Shown: piece by piece, positions 35,000 to 43,594 of the stretch
Numbering within the stretch: position 1 is the stretch's first letter
Layout: each line of letters starts with the position of its first letter
From: Flavobacterium lacus
GTDB taxonomy: Bacteria; Bacteroidota; Bacteroidia; Flavobacteriales; Flavobacteriaceae
Direction: 5' to 3'
Assembly (NCBI RefSeq): GCF_003268815.1
Contig: NZ_QLSV01000011.1
Coordinates: 1-64,000, forward strand
DNA: 64,000 bases
Made by a program: the position numbers and the translations under genes
Notes under the pieces: model-generated
The model's database searches: none
Seen by the model: the letters and a program-made list of their open reading frames with translations, nothing else
What the model was told of the DNA's origin: nothing

Positions 35000-35371
35000 T
35001 TATTTTCCTAAAATGAGTTTTCCGGCTACAAGCAAGAGAATAACACCAAAGATTTTTTTGAGAATTTTTTCATCAAGCTGTACAGCAAATTTGCTTCCAA
35101 TATAACCACCAATCACAAAAAAGATAGCGATTACGGCAGCATATTTCCAATCCACATAGCCTTCCTTGTAATAATTAAAAGCAGCCAAAGCGGTGACGGG
35201 TACAGAAAGTACGGCTAAACTGGTTCCTTGAGATTGATGTTGTGTTAATCCTAAAAGTAACAACAAAGGAATCATAATTATTCCTCCACCAATGCCAATT
35301 AATCCACTTAAAATACCAGCCAAAAGCCCGATGAACAATAGTATAATCAAAGTTGATATTGTCATTTTCAT
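35000..35371 (-). CDS. TSUP (TauE/SafE) family half-size membrane protein
   Basis: The 123 residues span about four helices. The family signature LSGLIGIGGGIIMIPLLLL is near the N-terminus. Full TSUP exporters have two such repeats (about 250 residues); this one has a single repeat and probably works as a dimer, as seen for short family members. The transported anion, often sulfite or organosulfonate, is unknown. It lies six bases after the transglycosylase gene, in the same direction. Confidence 0.85.
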   Translation of the reverse strand: MKMTISTLIILLFIGLLAGILSGLIGIGGGIIMIPLLLLLGLTQHQSQGTSLAVLSVPVTALAAFNYYKEGYVDWKYAAVIAIFFVIGGYIGSKFAVQLDEKILKKIFGVILLLVAGKLILGK

Positions 35372-35377
35372 AAGTAA

Positions 35378-36265
35378 TTAATATCCTTCGATAGGAATTT
35401 CTAAAGTGTACGTTCTCTTTCCTTTATTTTCAAGTTTCTTATCTCGCAACCAAGGATTATGAATTTTTAAAATCTTATAATTCACTCCTTGACTCTTTGC
35501 AAAAACTGCTAAATCCGAAATTGTTGAATCAACTTGAATTTTTTTTACTTCAATGGGGTGATACAATTGTTCGTTAGGAATTTCAAAACCATACTTAGCC
35601 GGATTTTGCATAATTTCTTTCAAAGCTAAAATTCTAAAAACATACCGAGAAGTTTCTTCTGTCAGTAAAACATCATAATAATCCGCCACTTGTTGATTAG
35701 TTAATTGCTTATTTACGCCACCCATTCCGCCATTATACGCAGCAGCAGCTAAAGTCCAATTCCCAAATTTATTTTTTGCGTCTAAAAGATAGCGACAAGC
35801 AGCTTCAGTTGATTTTTCCAAATGATAACGTTCGTCCACAAAATCATTGACTTCCATACCTTTCTCTTTTGCAGTTTCAGGCATAAATTGCCAAACACCG
35901 CGTGCTCCCGCCGGCGAAACCACATTGGCTAAGCCGCTTTCAATAACAGCTAAATATTTAAAATCATCCGGAATACCATATTTTTTCAATATCGGTTCAA
36001 TCACCGGAAACGCACGGTTCGCTCTTTTTAAAATTAATGTTGTGGTAGAATGTAAATTCGTATTGATAATCATTTCTCTATCCAATCGCTCACGGACATC
36101 AGCTATATGTAAAGGCGTTTTTTCACCTGCAAAATCAATTTCCATAGGAAGTGCTACTACTTCTCTTTTTTCTGTAACAACAATTTTCTTAGACGTTGAG
36201 TAAACAAATAGTCCGCTCAAACCAATCAAAACTGCAGCAATTACTATATTTCTTATCCTTTTCAT
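35378..36265 (-). CDS. Membrane-anchored lytic transglycosylase
   Basis: SLT-type murein lyase. An N-terminal hydrophobic anchor (about 4-22) precedes the catalytic domain. The catalytic Glu is in AVIESGLAN (about residue 109), followed by GARGVWQFMPETA and AAAAYNGGMGGV, the usual SLT motifs. The C-terminal LysM-like stretch may bind peptidoglycan. The ATG at 36265 is preferred; one three codons upstream (36274) is also possible. It probably forms an operon with the TSUP gene. Confidence 0.9.
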   Translation of the reverse strand: MKRIRNIVIAAVLIGLSGLFVYSTSKKIVVTEKREVVALPMEIDFAGEKTPLHIADVRERLDREMIINTNLHSTTTLILKRANRAFPVIEPILKKYGIPDDFKYLAVIESGLANVVSPAGARGVWQFMPETAKEKGMEVNDFVDERYHLEKSTEAACRYLLDAKNKFGNWTLAAAAYNGGMGGVNKQLTNQQVADYYDVLLTEETSRYVFRILALKEIMQNPAKYGFEIPNEQLYHPIEVKKIQVDSTISDLAVFAKSQGVNYKILKIHNPWLRDKKLENKGKRTYTLEIPIEGY

Positions 36266-36315
36266 ACCTAACATTTTTTATTTGTTAATTGTAAAACTAC
36301 AAAAATCAGTCCAAC

Positions 36316-36978
36316 TCAACTAGTATTTAAAATAATTTTTGGTAAATTTTCGTTGAACCATTTAAATTTATTTAAGATCATAATATGTGTTCCACCCTTT
36401 ACAACGATAGAATTCTTGATGTATTTTATCGGAAAAACATCATCTGCATCACCGTGAATGTGAACTATCGTTGAGTCAGGTTCAGTTCTATCCCAAAGAA
36501 TAATTGTTTCAATCGCCCAATCTAAATAGCACTTGTCACGCACACATAAATAACGGTCATATAATTTTAACCGTTGCTTAACCGCATCACCGTAAGCAAA
36601 CTTTGTCAAGGCTTCAACATTTTGCACTAAACCGGTGGGTAATAATTTATACACTTTGGTCGATTTTGCAATCTTTAATCGTCTGGGAAATTCCTTATTC
36701 GATTTTACACTCGAAATAATAATTGTTTTTTGAACAGGAATTATCATAGCCATTTCCTGCACAATTACACCACCAAAAGAAACACCAATCAATACCGGAT
36801 TTTTATGCTGAATATTTTTCGATAATCGCGTTACATAAGCAGTAAGAGATTCTTTTGGATATGGAATGATCCATTCCAACAAAAATATTTCAAATTGATC
36901 CTCCGGTAATTCGATACGTTCAAAAATTGACGTGCTTGCGGCTAATCCGGGCATGAAATAAACAGGAATTTTATCCAT
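36316..36978 (-). CDS. Alpha/beta hydrolase
   Basis: The 220-residue soluble protein has nucleophile elbow GVSFGG (Ser at about 67), a likely acid Asp in HIHGDADDVFP and a catalytic His in KGGTHIM. All members of the triad are present. There is no signal peptide or lid insertion to show the substrate. Start at 36978 or 36981 (two consecutive ATG codons). Confidence 0.85.
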   Translation of the reverse strand: MDKIPVYFMPGLAASTSIFERIELPEDQFEIFLLEWIIPYPKESLTAYVTRLSKNIQHKNPVLIGVSFGGVIVQEMAMIIPVQKTIIISSVKSNKEFPRRLKIAKSTKVYKLLPTGLVQNVEALTKFAYGDAVKQRLKLYDRYLCVRDKCYLDWAIETIILWDRTEPDSTIVHIHGDADDVFPIKYIKNSIVVKGGTHIMILNKFKWFNENLPKIILNTS

Positions 36979-37153
36979 CACACTAATTTACGTACTAAAA
37001 TTAAAACTTTACGATGAAACTGCCTTGAATAGGTTGTTAATTTAGTGATAATTTTAGCATTGGCAGACATTAACATTCTTTTTGAAAGAAAAAATTTTAA
37101 ATATCCGTACCTTTGCACGAAAGAAATTTCACTTTTCCTAACCCAACAAAAGT

Positions 37154-37435
37154 ATGGAAATAAAAGACAATCAATTACTAAGACAATTTGAAACCCAAAC
37201 CGATTTCGGTTTATTGGTAATGGAATATGCTATGCAAGAGCGAAAATTGTTTTTAACAAAATTGAATCATCCTGATGATTTAGAGTTAGAAATTATTAAT
37301 GATTTTATTAAAGCTGTGTTGGCAATTGCCGTTGAAAGAAAATTTAAAGTTGTTCCAACCAATCCAAAATTAGCTCATTTTTTCAGAAAAAATCCGGTTT
37401 ATAAAGAGTTATTACCCCCTGGCATTAAATTATGA
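37154..37435 (+). CDS. Small GNAT-type N-acetyltransferase (YidJ-like)
   Basis: The 93-residue protein matches the minimal GNAT family typified by Acetyltransf_CG (PF14542). It has a core strand-helix with an acidic pair and a C-terminal CoA-binding segment (VPTNPKLAHFFRKNPVYKEL). The target is unknown. Its ATGA overlaps the start of the methyltransferase gene, so the two are coupled. TACCTTTG at 37108-37115 is a likely -7 element. Confidence 0.8.
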   Translation: MEIKDNQLLRQFETQTDFGLLVMEYAMQERKLFLTKLNHPDDLELEIINDFIKAVLAIAVERKFKVVPTNPKLAHFFRKNPVYKELLPPGIKL

Positions 37436-38058
37436 AATGTCCTTTATGTACGAGCGAAGCAAATCATTTTTATACCGATAAAAAACGCGAATTCAATTTT
37501 TGCGGCAACTGCTTTGCCGTATTTTTAAATCCGAAGAATTATATTGCTGAAACCGAAGAACAAAAGCACTACGAATTTCATAACAACGACGTAAACGACG
37601 CTGGTTATCAACAATTTGTTTCGCCAATTGTTGATGAAATTAAGAAAGATTTTACTCCCAAACACAAAGGATTAGATTTTGGTTCTGGAACCGGACCGGT
37701 CATTACCAAAATGCTTCGCGATGAAGGATTCTCCATTGCAGAATATGATCCGTTTTTTGCAAACAATCCAGAGGTTTTAAAGGAAAAATACAATTATATC
37801 GCTTGCTGCGAAGTGATTGAGCACTTTCATCATCCGTACAAAGAATTCAAAAAATTATATAATTTGCTTTTACCCGGCGGAAAATTATACTGCAAAACCG
37901 ATTTCTTTTCGGAAAAAAATAATTTTGATTCGTGGTATTATAAAAATGATCTTACACATGTTTTCTTTTATCATCCTAAAACAATGGATTGGATTAGTAA
38001 AAATATAGGGTTTTCTAAATTTTATATTAATGGGAGAATGACGGTTTTTGAGAGGTAA
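37432..38058 (+). CDS. Class I SAM-dependent methyltransferase with N-terminal zinc ribbon
   Basis: The 208 residues start with a CPLC...CGNC pair (Cys3, Cys6, Cys24, Cys27), which suggests a small zinc ribbon. A Rossmann fold follows, with the SAM-binding LDFGSGTG (about 81-88) and ACCEVIEHFHHP. The substrate is not evident. It overlaps the upstream acetyltransferase gene by four bases. Confidence 0.87.
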   Translation: MKCPLCTSEANHFYTDKKREFNFCGNCFAVFLNPKNYIAETEEQKHYEFHNNDVNDAGYQQFVSPIVDEIKKDFTPKHKGLDFGSGTGPVITKMLRDEGFSIAEYDPFFANNPEVLKEKYNYIACCEVIEHFHHPYKEFKKLYNLLLPGGKLYCKTDFFSEKNNFDSWYYKNDLTHVFFYHPKTMDWISKNIGFSKFYINGRMTVFER

Positions 38059-38064
38059 ATCAAT

Positions 38065-39399
38065 TTAGATAGAAACAAAATCCCTCACAAATTCCATCCT
38101 AACCGAACCATCCTCATCAATCTTGGTCAGTTTAATTTCTTGTAAAGTATTCACTAATTCAGGATTCCAAGGCGTTTTTATTTTCACATAATTTTCTGTA
38201 AAACCGTGAATATACCCTTCTTTGTTTTCGGCTTCAAACAAAACAGTTCTTGTAGTTCCGAGTTGACTTTCATAAAAAGCTCTTCGTTTCTTTACGGATA
38301 ATCCGCGAAGCATTTTACTTCTTTTGGAGCGAACATTGGCCGGAATTACATTTTCCATTTCAGCTGCTTCGGTATTATCTCTTTCAGAATAGGTAAAAAC
38401 ATGCAAATAAGAAATGTCCAAATCATTCAAAAAATGATAGGTTTCTAAAAAATGTTCGTCTGTTTCACCAGGAAAACCTACAATTACATCCACACCAATG
38501 CACGCATCCGGCATGACTTCGCGAATTTTGTTCACGCGATCCACATACAATTCACGCAAATACCGGCGTTTCATTTTCTTTAAAATGTCATTACTTCCCG
38601 ATTGCAACGGAATGTGAAAATGCGGCACAAACGTTCGGCTTTTCGATACAAAATCAATCGTTTCGTTCTTCAATAAATTGGGTTCGATAGAAGAAATTCG
38701 CAAACGCTCAATGCCTTCTACTTCATCCAACGCTTGAACCAATTCTAAAAAAGTATGTTCGTGTTTTTTGTTGCCAAATTCACCTTTACCGTAATCACCA
38801 ATATTCACACCGGTTAACACAATTTCTTTGATGCCTTGTTGCGAAATTTCTTTGGCATTATTCAACACATTTTGCAATTCATCACTGCGTGAAATCCCAC
38901 GAGCCAACGGAATGGTGCAATACGTACATTTATAATCACAACCGTCTTGTACTTTCAAAAAGGCACGCGTTCGGTCGCCAATCGAATAACTTCCTACGTA
39001 AAAATTGGCTTCTTCAATTTCACAAGAATGCACTTCGCCCAAATCGTTTTTGGTCAAATCATTGAGATAATCAGTTATTTTGAATTTTTCGGTCGCACCT
39101 AAAACCAAATCCACACCATCAACAGCGGCCAGTTCTTCGGGTTTTAATTGAGCATAACATCCAACAGCAGCCACAAATGCTTTCTCGTTATTCTTCAACG
39201 CTTTTTTGACAATTTGTTTGAATTGTTTATCAGCATTTTCCGTTACTGAACACGTGTTAATTACATAAATATCAGCAACTTCTTCAAAATCAACCCGTTC
39301 AAAACCTTCTTGTTGAAAATTTCGAGCAATTGTAGAGGTTTCTGAAAAATTCAGTTTACAGCCAAGCGTGTAAAAAGCGACTTTTTTATTATTTTTCAT
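38065..39399 (-). CDS. mtaB: tRNA ct6A/t6A37 methylthiotransferase MtaB
   Basis: Radical SAM enzyme that adds a methylthio group to t6A at position 37 of tRNAs reading ANN codons. The 444 residues have the N-terminal UPF0004 domain (AFYTLGCKLNFSET with iron-sulfur cysteines), the radical SAM CxxxCxxC (CDYKCTYC) and a C-terminal TRAM domain. LGCKLN near the start separates MtaB from MiaB and RimO. It converges on the methyltransferase gene. Confidence 0.93.
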   Translation of the reverse strand: MKNNKKVAFYTLGCKLNFSETSTIARNFQQEGFERVDFEEVADIYVINTCSVTENADKQFKQIVKKALKNNEKAFVAAVGCYAQLKPEELAAVDGVDLVLGATEKFKITDYLNDLTKNDLGEVHSCEIEEANFYVGSYSIGDRTRAFLKVQDGCDYKCTYCTIPLARGISRSDELQNVLNNAKEISQQGIKEIVLTGVNIGDYGKGEFGNKKHEHTFLELVQALDEVEGIERLRISSIEPNLLKNETIDFVSKSRTFVPHFHIPLQSGSNDILKKMKRRYLRELYVDRVNKIREVMPDACIGVDVIVGFPGETDEHFLETYHFLNDLDISYLHVFTYSERDNTEAAEMENVIPANVRSKRSKMLRGLSVKKRRAFYESQLGTTRTVLFEAENKEGYIHGFTENYVKIKTPWNPELVNTLQEIKLTKIDEDGSVRMEFVRDFVSI

Positions 39400-39610
39400 A
39401 GCTAGCGTCCATTAATGAAATCGTTGTCAAAGATTGAACGCCGCAAATTTACAAACAATTTTAAAATACACTGGTTTTTTCAAAACCGATTTAGTCGCAA
39501 TTATTAATTATATAACAATTTCTCAAAATAATGTAATGCAAAATGCACAAAAATGATGGAATTTTGAAAGTAACCTAAAAAATTAAAAAATCGTTTAAAA
39601 ACCTATAACT

Positions 39611-40120
39611 ATGTCTAAAGAAAATTTATTTAATGAAGAAGGAACTGCTAAGCTTAAAGAATTAGCTGAGAAAGCCCGAAACTGTATGTTTATTACCAAT
39701 TTGAAAGGAAATTTACCGTTTAACGCAAGACCAATGAGTTTGCAGGAATGTGATGAAGAAGGAAATCTATGGTTTATTAGTAGTAAGGAAAGCAATAAAA
39801 ATATGGAAATACTACAAGATAATCAGGTTCAACTCTATTTTATGAACAATGGGGATTATGAGTATTTATCTATTTTAGGAAATGCATACATATATGACGA
39901 TAAATCAATGATAGACGAAAAATGGTCAGTTTTTGCAAATGTGTGGTTTGATGGGAAAGAGGATCCAAACGTTAGTATAATTAGAGTGCAACCTTCTGAA
40001 GTTTACTATTGGGACACAAAATCCGGAAGATTTATTTCAATGCTACACTTTTTTGGAGCGATTGTTAGCGGTCAAAAATCGGATAACTCAGATGGAGTAG
40101 AAAGAAAAATAACTGTATAA
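39611..40120 (+). CDS. Pyridoxamine 5'-phosphate oxidase-like general stress protein
   Basis: The 169-residue flavin-binding split barrel has the family pattern of the general stress protein 26 group: an opening helix, MFITNLKGNLPFNARPMSLQ, LWFISSKES, and VRVQPSEVYYWDT-like ends. Members bind FMN or F420-type cofactors or heme. The substrate is unknown. It is a single gene with about 200 bases of AT-rich upstream DNA. Confidence 0.85.
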   Translation: MSKENLFNEEGTAKLKELAEKARNCMFITNLKGNLPFNARPMSLQECDEEGNLWFISSKESNKNMEILQDNQVQLYFMNNGDYEYLSILGNAYIYDDKSMIDEKWSVFANVWFDGKEDPNVSIIRVQPSEVYYWDTKSGRFISMLHFFGAIVSGQKSDNSDGVERKITV

Positions 40121-40217
40121 GTAAAAAGAAATCTCGGAAGTTAATATTTTTGTTTATCATTCCTAAAGTAATCGACTTGCTAATCTATATATTTGTAATC
40201 GAGATTATAATTACAAG

Positions 40218-41816
40218 ATGAAGATTACAAGATTTATCCTTTTTTTGTTCCTACTATTAACTTTTGGATGTACAGATTCCAAGAAGAACAAAAATGTAAA
40301 AGATGTTTTCAGGTATAATGAAAGTGCGAACATTGCCACGTTAGATCCTGCATTTTCGAAATCGCAAAACATCATTTGGGCGTGTAATCAATTGTTTAAC
40401 GGATTGGTTCAACTGGATGACAGTTTGCACATTCAACCCGATATTGCCAAACGTTGGACGATTTCCAAAGATGGCAAAACCTATCAATTTGTACTTCGGA
40501 ACGATGTGTATTTTCACAAGCATCATTTGTTTGGGAACGATTCTACCCGAACCGTAAAAGCAACTGATTTTGAATACAGTTTGAATCGTTTAAAAGACGA
40601 AAAAAATGCTTCGCCCGGCGGATGGATTTTACAAAATGTAGAAAATTTTCAAGCCATCAACGATACTATTTTTGAAATAAAATTAACCAAATCTTTTCCG
40701 GCTTTTTTAGGATTATTATCGATGAAATATGCGTCGGTTGTTCCAAAAGAAATTATTGAAAGTCCGAATTATGATTTCCGAACCAAACCCATCGGAACCG
40801 GCCCTTTTCAATTTAAATTTTGGGAAGAAAATGTAAAATTGGTGTTGCGACGAAACCCGATTTATTTTGAAAAAGATGAAAACGGAAAGCAATTGCCTTA
40901 TTTAGAAGCCGTTGCCATTACTTTTTTACCTGATAAGCAAAGTGGTTTTTTAGAATTCATTCAAGGTAAAATTGATTTTGTTTCCGGTTTGGATCCCTCC
41001 TATAAAGATGAAATTCTCACGCAAAAAGGCGAATTACAACCAAAATATGCAGATGATGTAAATTTGATTAGCGGTTCCTACCTAAACACCGAATATTTAG
41101 GTTTTCGAATGGATGGTTCGGATCAAACGATTTTGGATAAACGTATTCGTAAAGCCTTAAATTATGGTTTTGATCGAGCTAAGATGATTACGTATCTTCG
41201 AAATAACATGGGAATACCGGCAACAAGCGGAATCATTCCAAGCGGAATGCCGAGTTTTAATAACCAAGAAGGCTATGATTTTGAACCTGAAAAAGCTAAA
41301 TCGTTGGTAGCCGAATTCGTCAAAGAAACAGGCATTAAAAAACCCAAAATCGTTTTAAGTACGAATGCCACTTACATTGATATTGGTGAGTTTTTACAAC
41401 GCGAATGGCAAAAAATTGGTTTGGACGTTGAAATTGATGTCAACCCACCGTCGACATTACGCCAAGCGATTGCGACCGGAAAAGTGACATTTTTTAGAGC
41501 GAGTTGGATTGCCGATTATCCTGATGCAGAGAATTATTTGTCGCTTTTTTACAGTAAAAACTTTGCTCCGAACGGACCAAATTACACGCATTTCTCAAAT
41601 GCCAAATTTGATGCGTTGTATGAAAAAGCCTTTTTAGAAACCGATGATGCCAAGCGATTTGAATTGTATCAGCAAATGGATCAAATCATTATTGAAGAAG
41701 CTCCGGTTATTTTGCTTTTTTATGATAAAGTGGCACGGTTTACACGAAAAAATGTGGAAGGTTTGGGGATTAATCCGTTGAATTTATTATCTTTAAAGAG
41801 AGTTAGAAAACTTTAA
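40218..41816 (+). CDS. ABC transporter substrate-binding lipoprotein (peptide/nickel type)
   Basis: The 532-residue SBP_bac_5 protein begins with a lipoprotein signal (LLLTFGC) and shows the family order: ATLDPAFSKSQNI, WTISKDGKTYQFVLRNDVYF, KPIGTGPF, RKALNYGFDR. It would bind oligopeptides or similar ligands. No permease or ATPase gene is adjacent, so it is an orphan here. TATATTTG at 40188-40195 is a likely -7 element. Confidence 0.9.
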   Translation: MKITRFILFLFLLLTFGCTDSKKNKNVKDVFRYNESANIATLDPAFSKSQNIIWACNQLFNGLVQLDDSLHIQPDIAKRWTISKDGKTYQFVLRNDVYFHKHHLFGNDSTRTVKATDFEYSLNRLKDEKNASPGGWILQNVENFQAINDTIFEIKLTKSFPAFLGLLSMKYASVVPKEIIESPNYDFRTKPIGTGPFQFKFWEENVKLVLRRNPIYFEKDENGKQLPYLEAVAITFLPDKQSGFLEFIQGKIDFVSGLDPSYKDEILTQKGELQPKYADDVNLISGSYLNTEYLGFRMDGSDQTILDKRIRKALNYGFDRAKMITYLRNNMGIPATSGIIPSGMPSFNNQEGYDFEPEKAKSLVAEFVKETGIKKPKIVLSTNATYIDIGEFLQREWQKIGLDVEIDVNPPSTLRQAIATGKVTFFRASWIADYPDAENYLSLFYSKNFAPNGPNYTHFSNAKFDALYEKAFLETDDAKRFELYQQMDQIIIEEAPVILLFYDKVARFTRKNVEGLGINPLNLLSLKRVRKL

Positions 41817-41834
41817 ACCTAAGCTCGCAAAAGT

Positions 41835-41901
41835 AATTTTCTCGCAAAGACGCAAAGTCGCAGAGAAAAACTTTGCGACTTTGCGTCTTTGCGAGAAAAT
41901 T
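41835..41901. repeat. 28-base perfect inverted repeat of the CGCAAAG family
   Basis: The arm at 41835-41862 (AATTTTCTCGCAAAGACGCA...) is the exact reverse complement of 41874-41901, with an 11-base loop. The arms are built of 8-base words (TCGCAAAG, ACGCAAAG, TCGCAGAG). It lies just after the binding-protein gene. There is no T run, so it is not a classic terminator. Confidence 0.9.
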
Positions 41902-41924
41902 ATAAAATAATTCAAAAAGAGATT

Positions 41925-42227
41925 ATGCCCGGAGAAGGTTCAATGTTGCACGCTTTAATCAGTTTGAGAAACAACAAACGCAATCGAATTGACAAATTAA
42001 AACGTTTGGAAAACACTTCCAATGAAACGTCTGAGTTTGTGAATCATGTGCAAGCGACACCTGAATTATTGGAATCTATTCGTGAAAAAATGCAGGCGGA
42101 ACGAAAAGTTGAACAGAAAAAACTAATTATTAAAATCGTTTTATTTTTGATTGTACTTTCTATCGTTATTTATATTTTCAATCATAATTGGAAATGGATT
42201 GAAGGATTCTTCTTTAAAGTAAAATGA
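41925..42227 (+). CDS. Small hypothetical membrane-tail protein
   Basis: The 100-residue protein has a charged helical region (about 1-62, with KERK-rich heptads) and one C-terminal transmembrane segment (about 66-84) ending EGFFFKVK. The ATG at 41925 was chosen because upstream in-frame codons fall inside the inverted repeat. It has CGCAAAG palindromes on both sides. No family is recognised. Confidence 0.65.
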   Translation: MPGEGSMLHALISLRNNKRNRIDKLKRLENTSNETSEFVNHVQATPELLESIREKMQAERKVEQKKLIIKIVLFLIVLSIVIYIFNHNWKWIEGFFFKVK

Positions 42228-42276
42228 TTTTTAACCGCAAATCTCGCTAAGGTTTACACGAAGAACGTTAAAATTA

Positions 42277-42319
42277 TTTCTCGCAAAGACGCAAAAAAAC
42301 TTGGCGTCTTTGCGAGAAA
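42277..42319. repeat. Second CGCAAAG-family inverted repeat
   Basis: TTTCTCGCAAAGACGC (42277-42292) is the reverse complement of 42304-42319, with an 11-base loop. It is a shorter sibling of the repeat at 41835-41901 and sits after the same small gene. A CTCGCTAAGGTT word stretch precedes it. Confidence 0.88.
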
Positions 42320-42330
42320 CTACAAATAAA

Positions 42331-43506
42331 TCACTCCTTCCTCCACTTCTTCGTCTCCTCAAACACATGTTCCAAAATCCTTGCATCTTCTTCTGTAAAT
42401 TCCACATGACGGCGAGACATGACGATTCGAGCGGTTTCAAACGCTTTTTTGGTGATGTAAGTAGAAAATCCCGCTGCTCCACCCCAACTAAAACTCGGCA
42501 CAAAATTTCGTGGAAATCCGCTACCAAAAATATTGGTAGAAACGCCTACGACAGTTCCGGTGTTAAACATGGTGTTGATGCCGCATTTGCTATGATCGCC
42601 CATCATGAGTCCGCAAAACTGCAAGCCGGTTTTTTCAAAACCTTCGGTTTCGTAGCTCCATAATTTTACTTCTTCGTAGTTGTTTTTTAAGTTGGAATTG
42701 TTTGAATCGGCTCCAATGTTACACCATTCGCCCAACACAGCATTTCCTAAAAATCCATCGTGACCTTTGTTGGAATAGCCAAAAAGAACAGAGTTGTTGA
42801 CTTCACCACCAATTCGACAATGTGGTCCAACGGTGGTTGCTCCATAGACTTTGGTGGCTAATTTTACCTGTGCTTCTTCGCATAATGCAAATGGACCGCG
42901 AATCACAGAACCTTCCATGATTTCAGAATTGTAGCCAATATAAATTGGGCCGGTGGATGCGTTTAAAGTAACAAATTCAAGCTTGGCTCCTTTTTCAATA
43001 AAAATATTTTCGGGATTGATGACATTCACACTTTTTGGAATGGGTTGCGACGTTCTTCCTTCGGTTAAGAGCTCAAAATCTTCTCGGATGGCGGCATCAT
43101 TTTTGGAAAAAATATCCCATGTATGTTCAATGCGTAAACCCTCTTCGTTGTAATCGATGATTTCATAGGTATCAAAATCTACTTCTTCTTGCGTATCATT
43201 CGTATAAAAAGCAACCACTTCTTCGCCTTTAAAAATGGCTTGATTTTTTTCCAAACTTTTAATCATCTCCACCAATACTTCGTTGGGAAGAAAGGACGCA
43301 TTGATTAGAATATTCTCTTCCATTTCCACCATTGGATATTTTTCTGATAAATAGTCTTCGGTAATCGTTGTGGTGGTGTATCCTAAATATTTCTCCCATT
43401 TTTCGCGAATGGTTAAAATTCCGATACGCAGGTCTGCTACCGGACGGGTGAATGTAAAGGGTAAAAGTGCCTTGCGAACCGGTCCGTCAAAAAGTATATA
43501 GTTCAT
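42331..43506 (-). CDS. GlmU-family sugar nucleotidyltransferase-like protein
   Basis: The 391 residues have an N-terminal domain related to nucleotidyltransferases (MNYILFDGPVRKALLPFTFT) and a left-handed beta-helix of hexapeptide repeats (GPIYIGYNSEIMEGSVIRGP, IGADSNNSNLKN). This is the Bacteroidota GlmU-family protein. The signature pyrophosphorylase loop of true GlmU is not seen, so the activity may differ. TAACTTTG on the minus strand (43532-43539) fits a -7 element. Confidence 0.82.
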   Translation of the reverse strand: MNYILFDGPVRKALLPFTFTRPVADLRIGILTIREKWEKYLGYTTTTITEDYLSEKYPMVEMEENILINASFLPNEVLVEMIKSLEKNQAIFKGEEVVAFYTNDTQEEVDFDTYEIIDYNEEGLRIEHTWDIFSKNDAAIREDFELLTEGRTSQPIPKSVNVINPENIFIEKGAKLEFVTLNASTGPIYIGYNSEIMEGSVIRGPFALCEEAQVKLATKVYGATTVGPHCRIGGEVNNSVLFGYSNKGHDGFLGNAVLGEWCNIGADSNNSNLKNNYEEVKLWSYETEGFEKTGLQFCGLMMGDHSKCGINTMFNTGTVVGVSTNIFGSGFPRNFVPSFSWGGAAGFSTYITKKAFETARIVMSRRHVEFTEEDARILEHVFEETKKWRKE

Positions 43507-43540
43507 GTTGTTTGTATTATTTTTTGAAATTCAAAGTTAT

Positions 43541-43570
43541 AAAAAAGCCCTCACAAAGGAGGGCTTTTTC
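43541..43570. terminator. Terminator next to the GlmU-like gene (works on both strands)
   Basis: AAAAAGCCCTC pairs with GAGGGCTTTTT around a short ACAAA loop and has A and T runs on both sides. It ends the leftward UnbV/FG-GAP gene and overlaps the -33 region of the GlmU-like gene. Confidence 0.88.
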
Positions 43571-43594
43571 AAAATTTAGTTTGGCTAGGTATTT

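Noticed and set aside
35000..35371. Truncated pseudogene of a TSUP exporter
   Set aside because: The half-size frame has an intact start, stop and signature, and short single-repeat TSUP proteins exist. There is no sign of a lost second half nearby.
41835..41901. Terminator after the binding-protein gene
   Set aside because: The stem is strong but there is no T run on either strand, and the arms consist of the dispersed CGCAAAG words. It is better described as a palindromic repeat.
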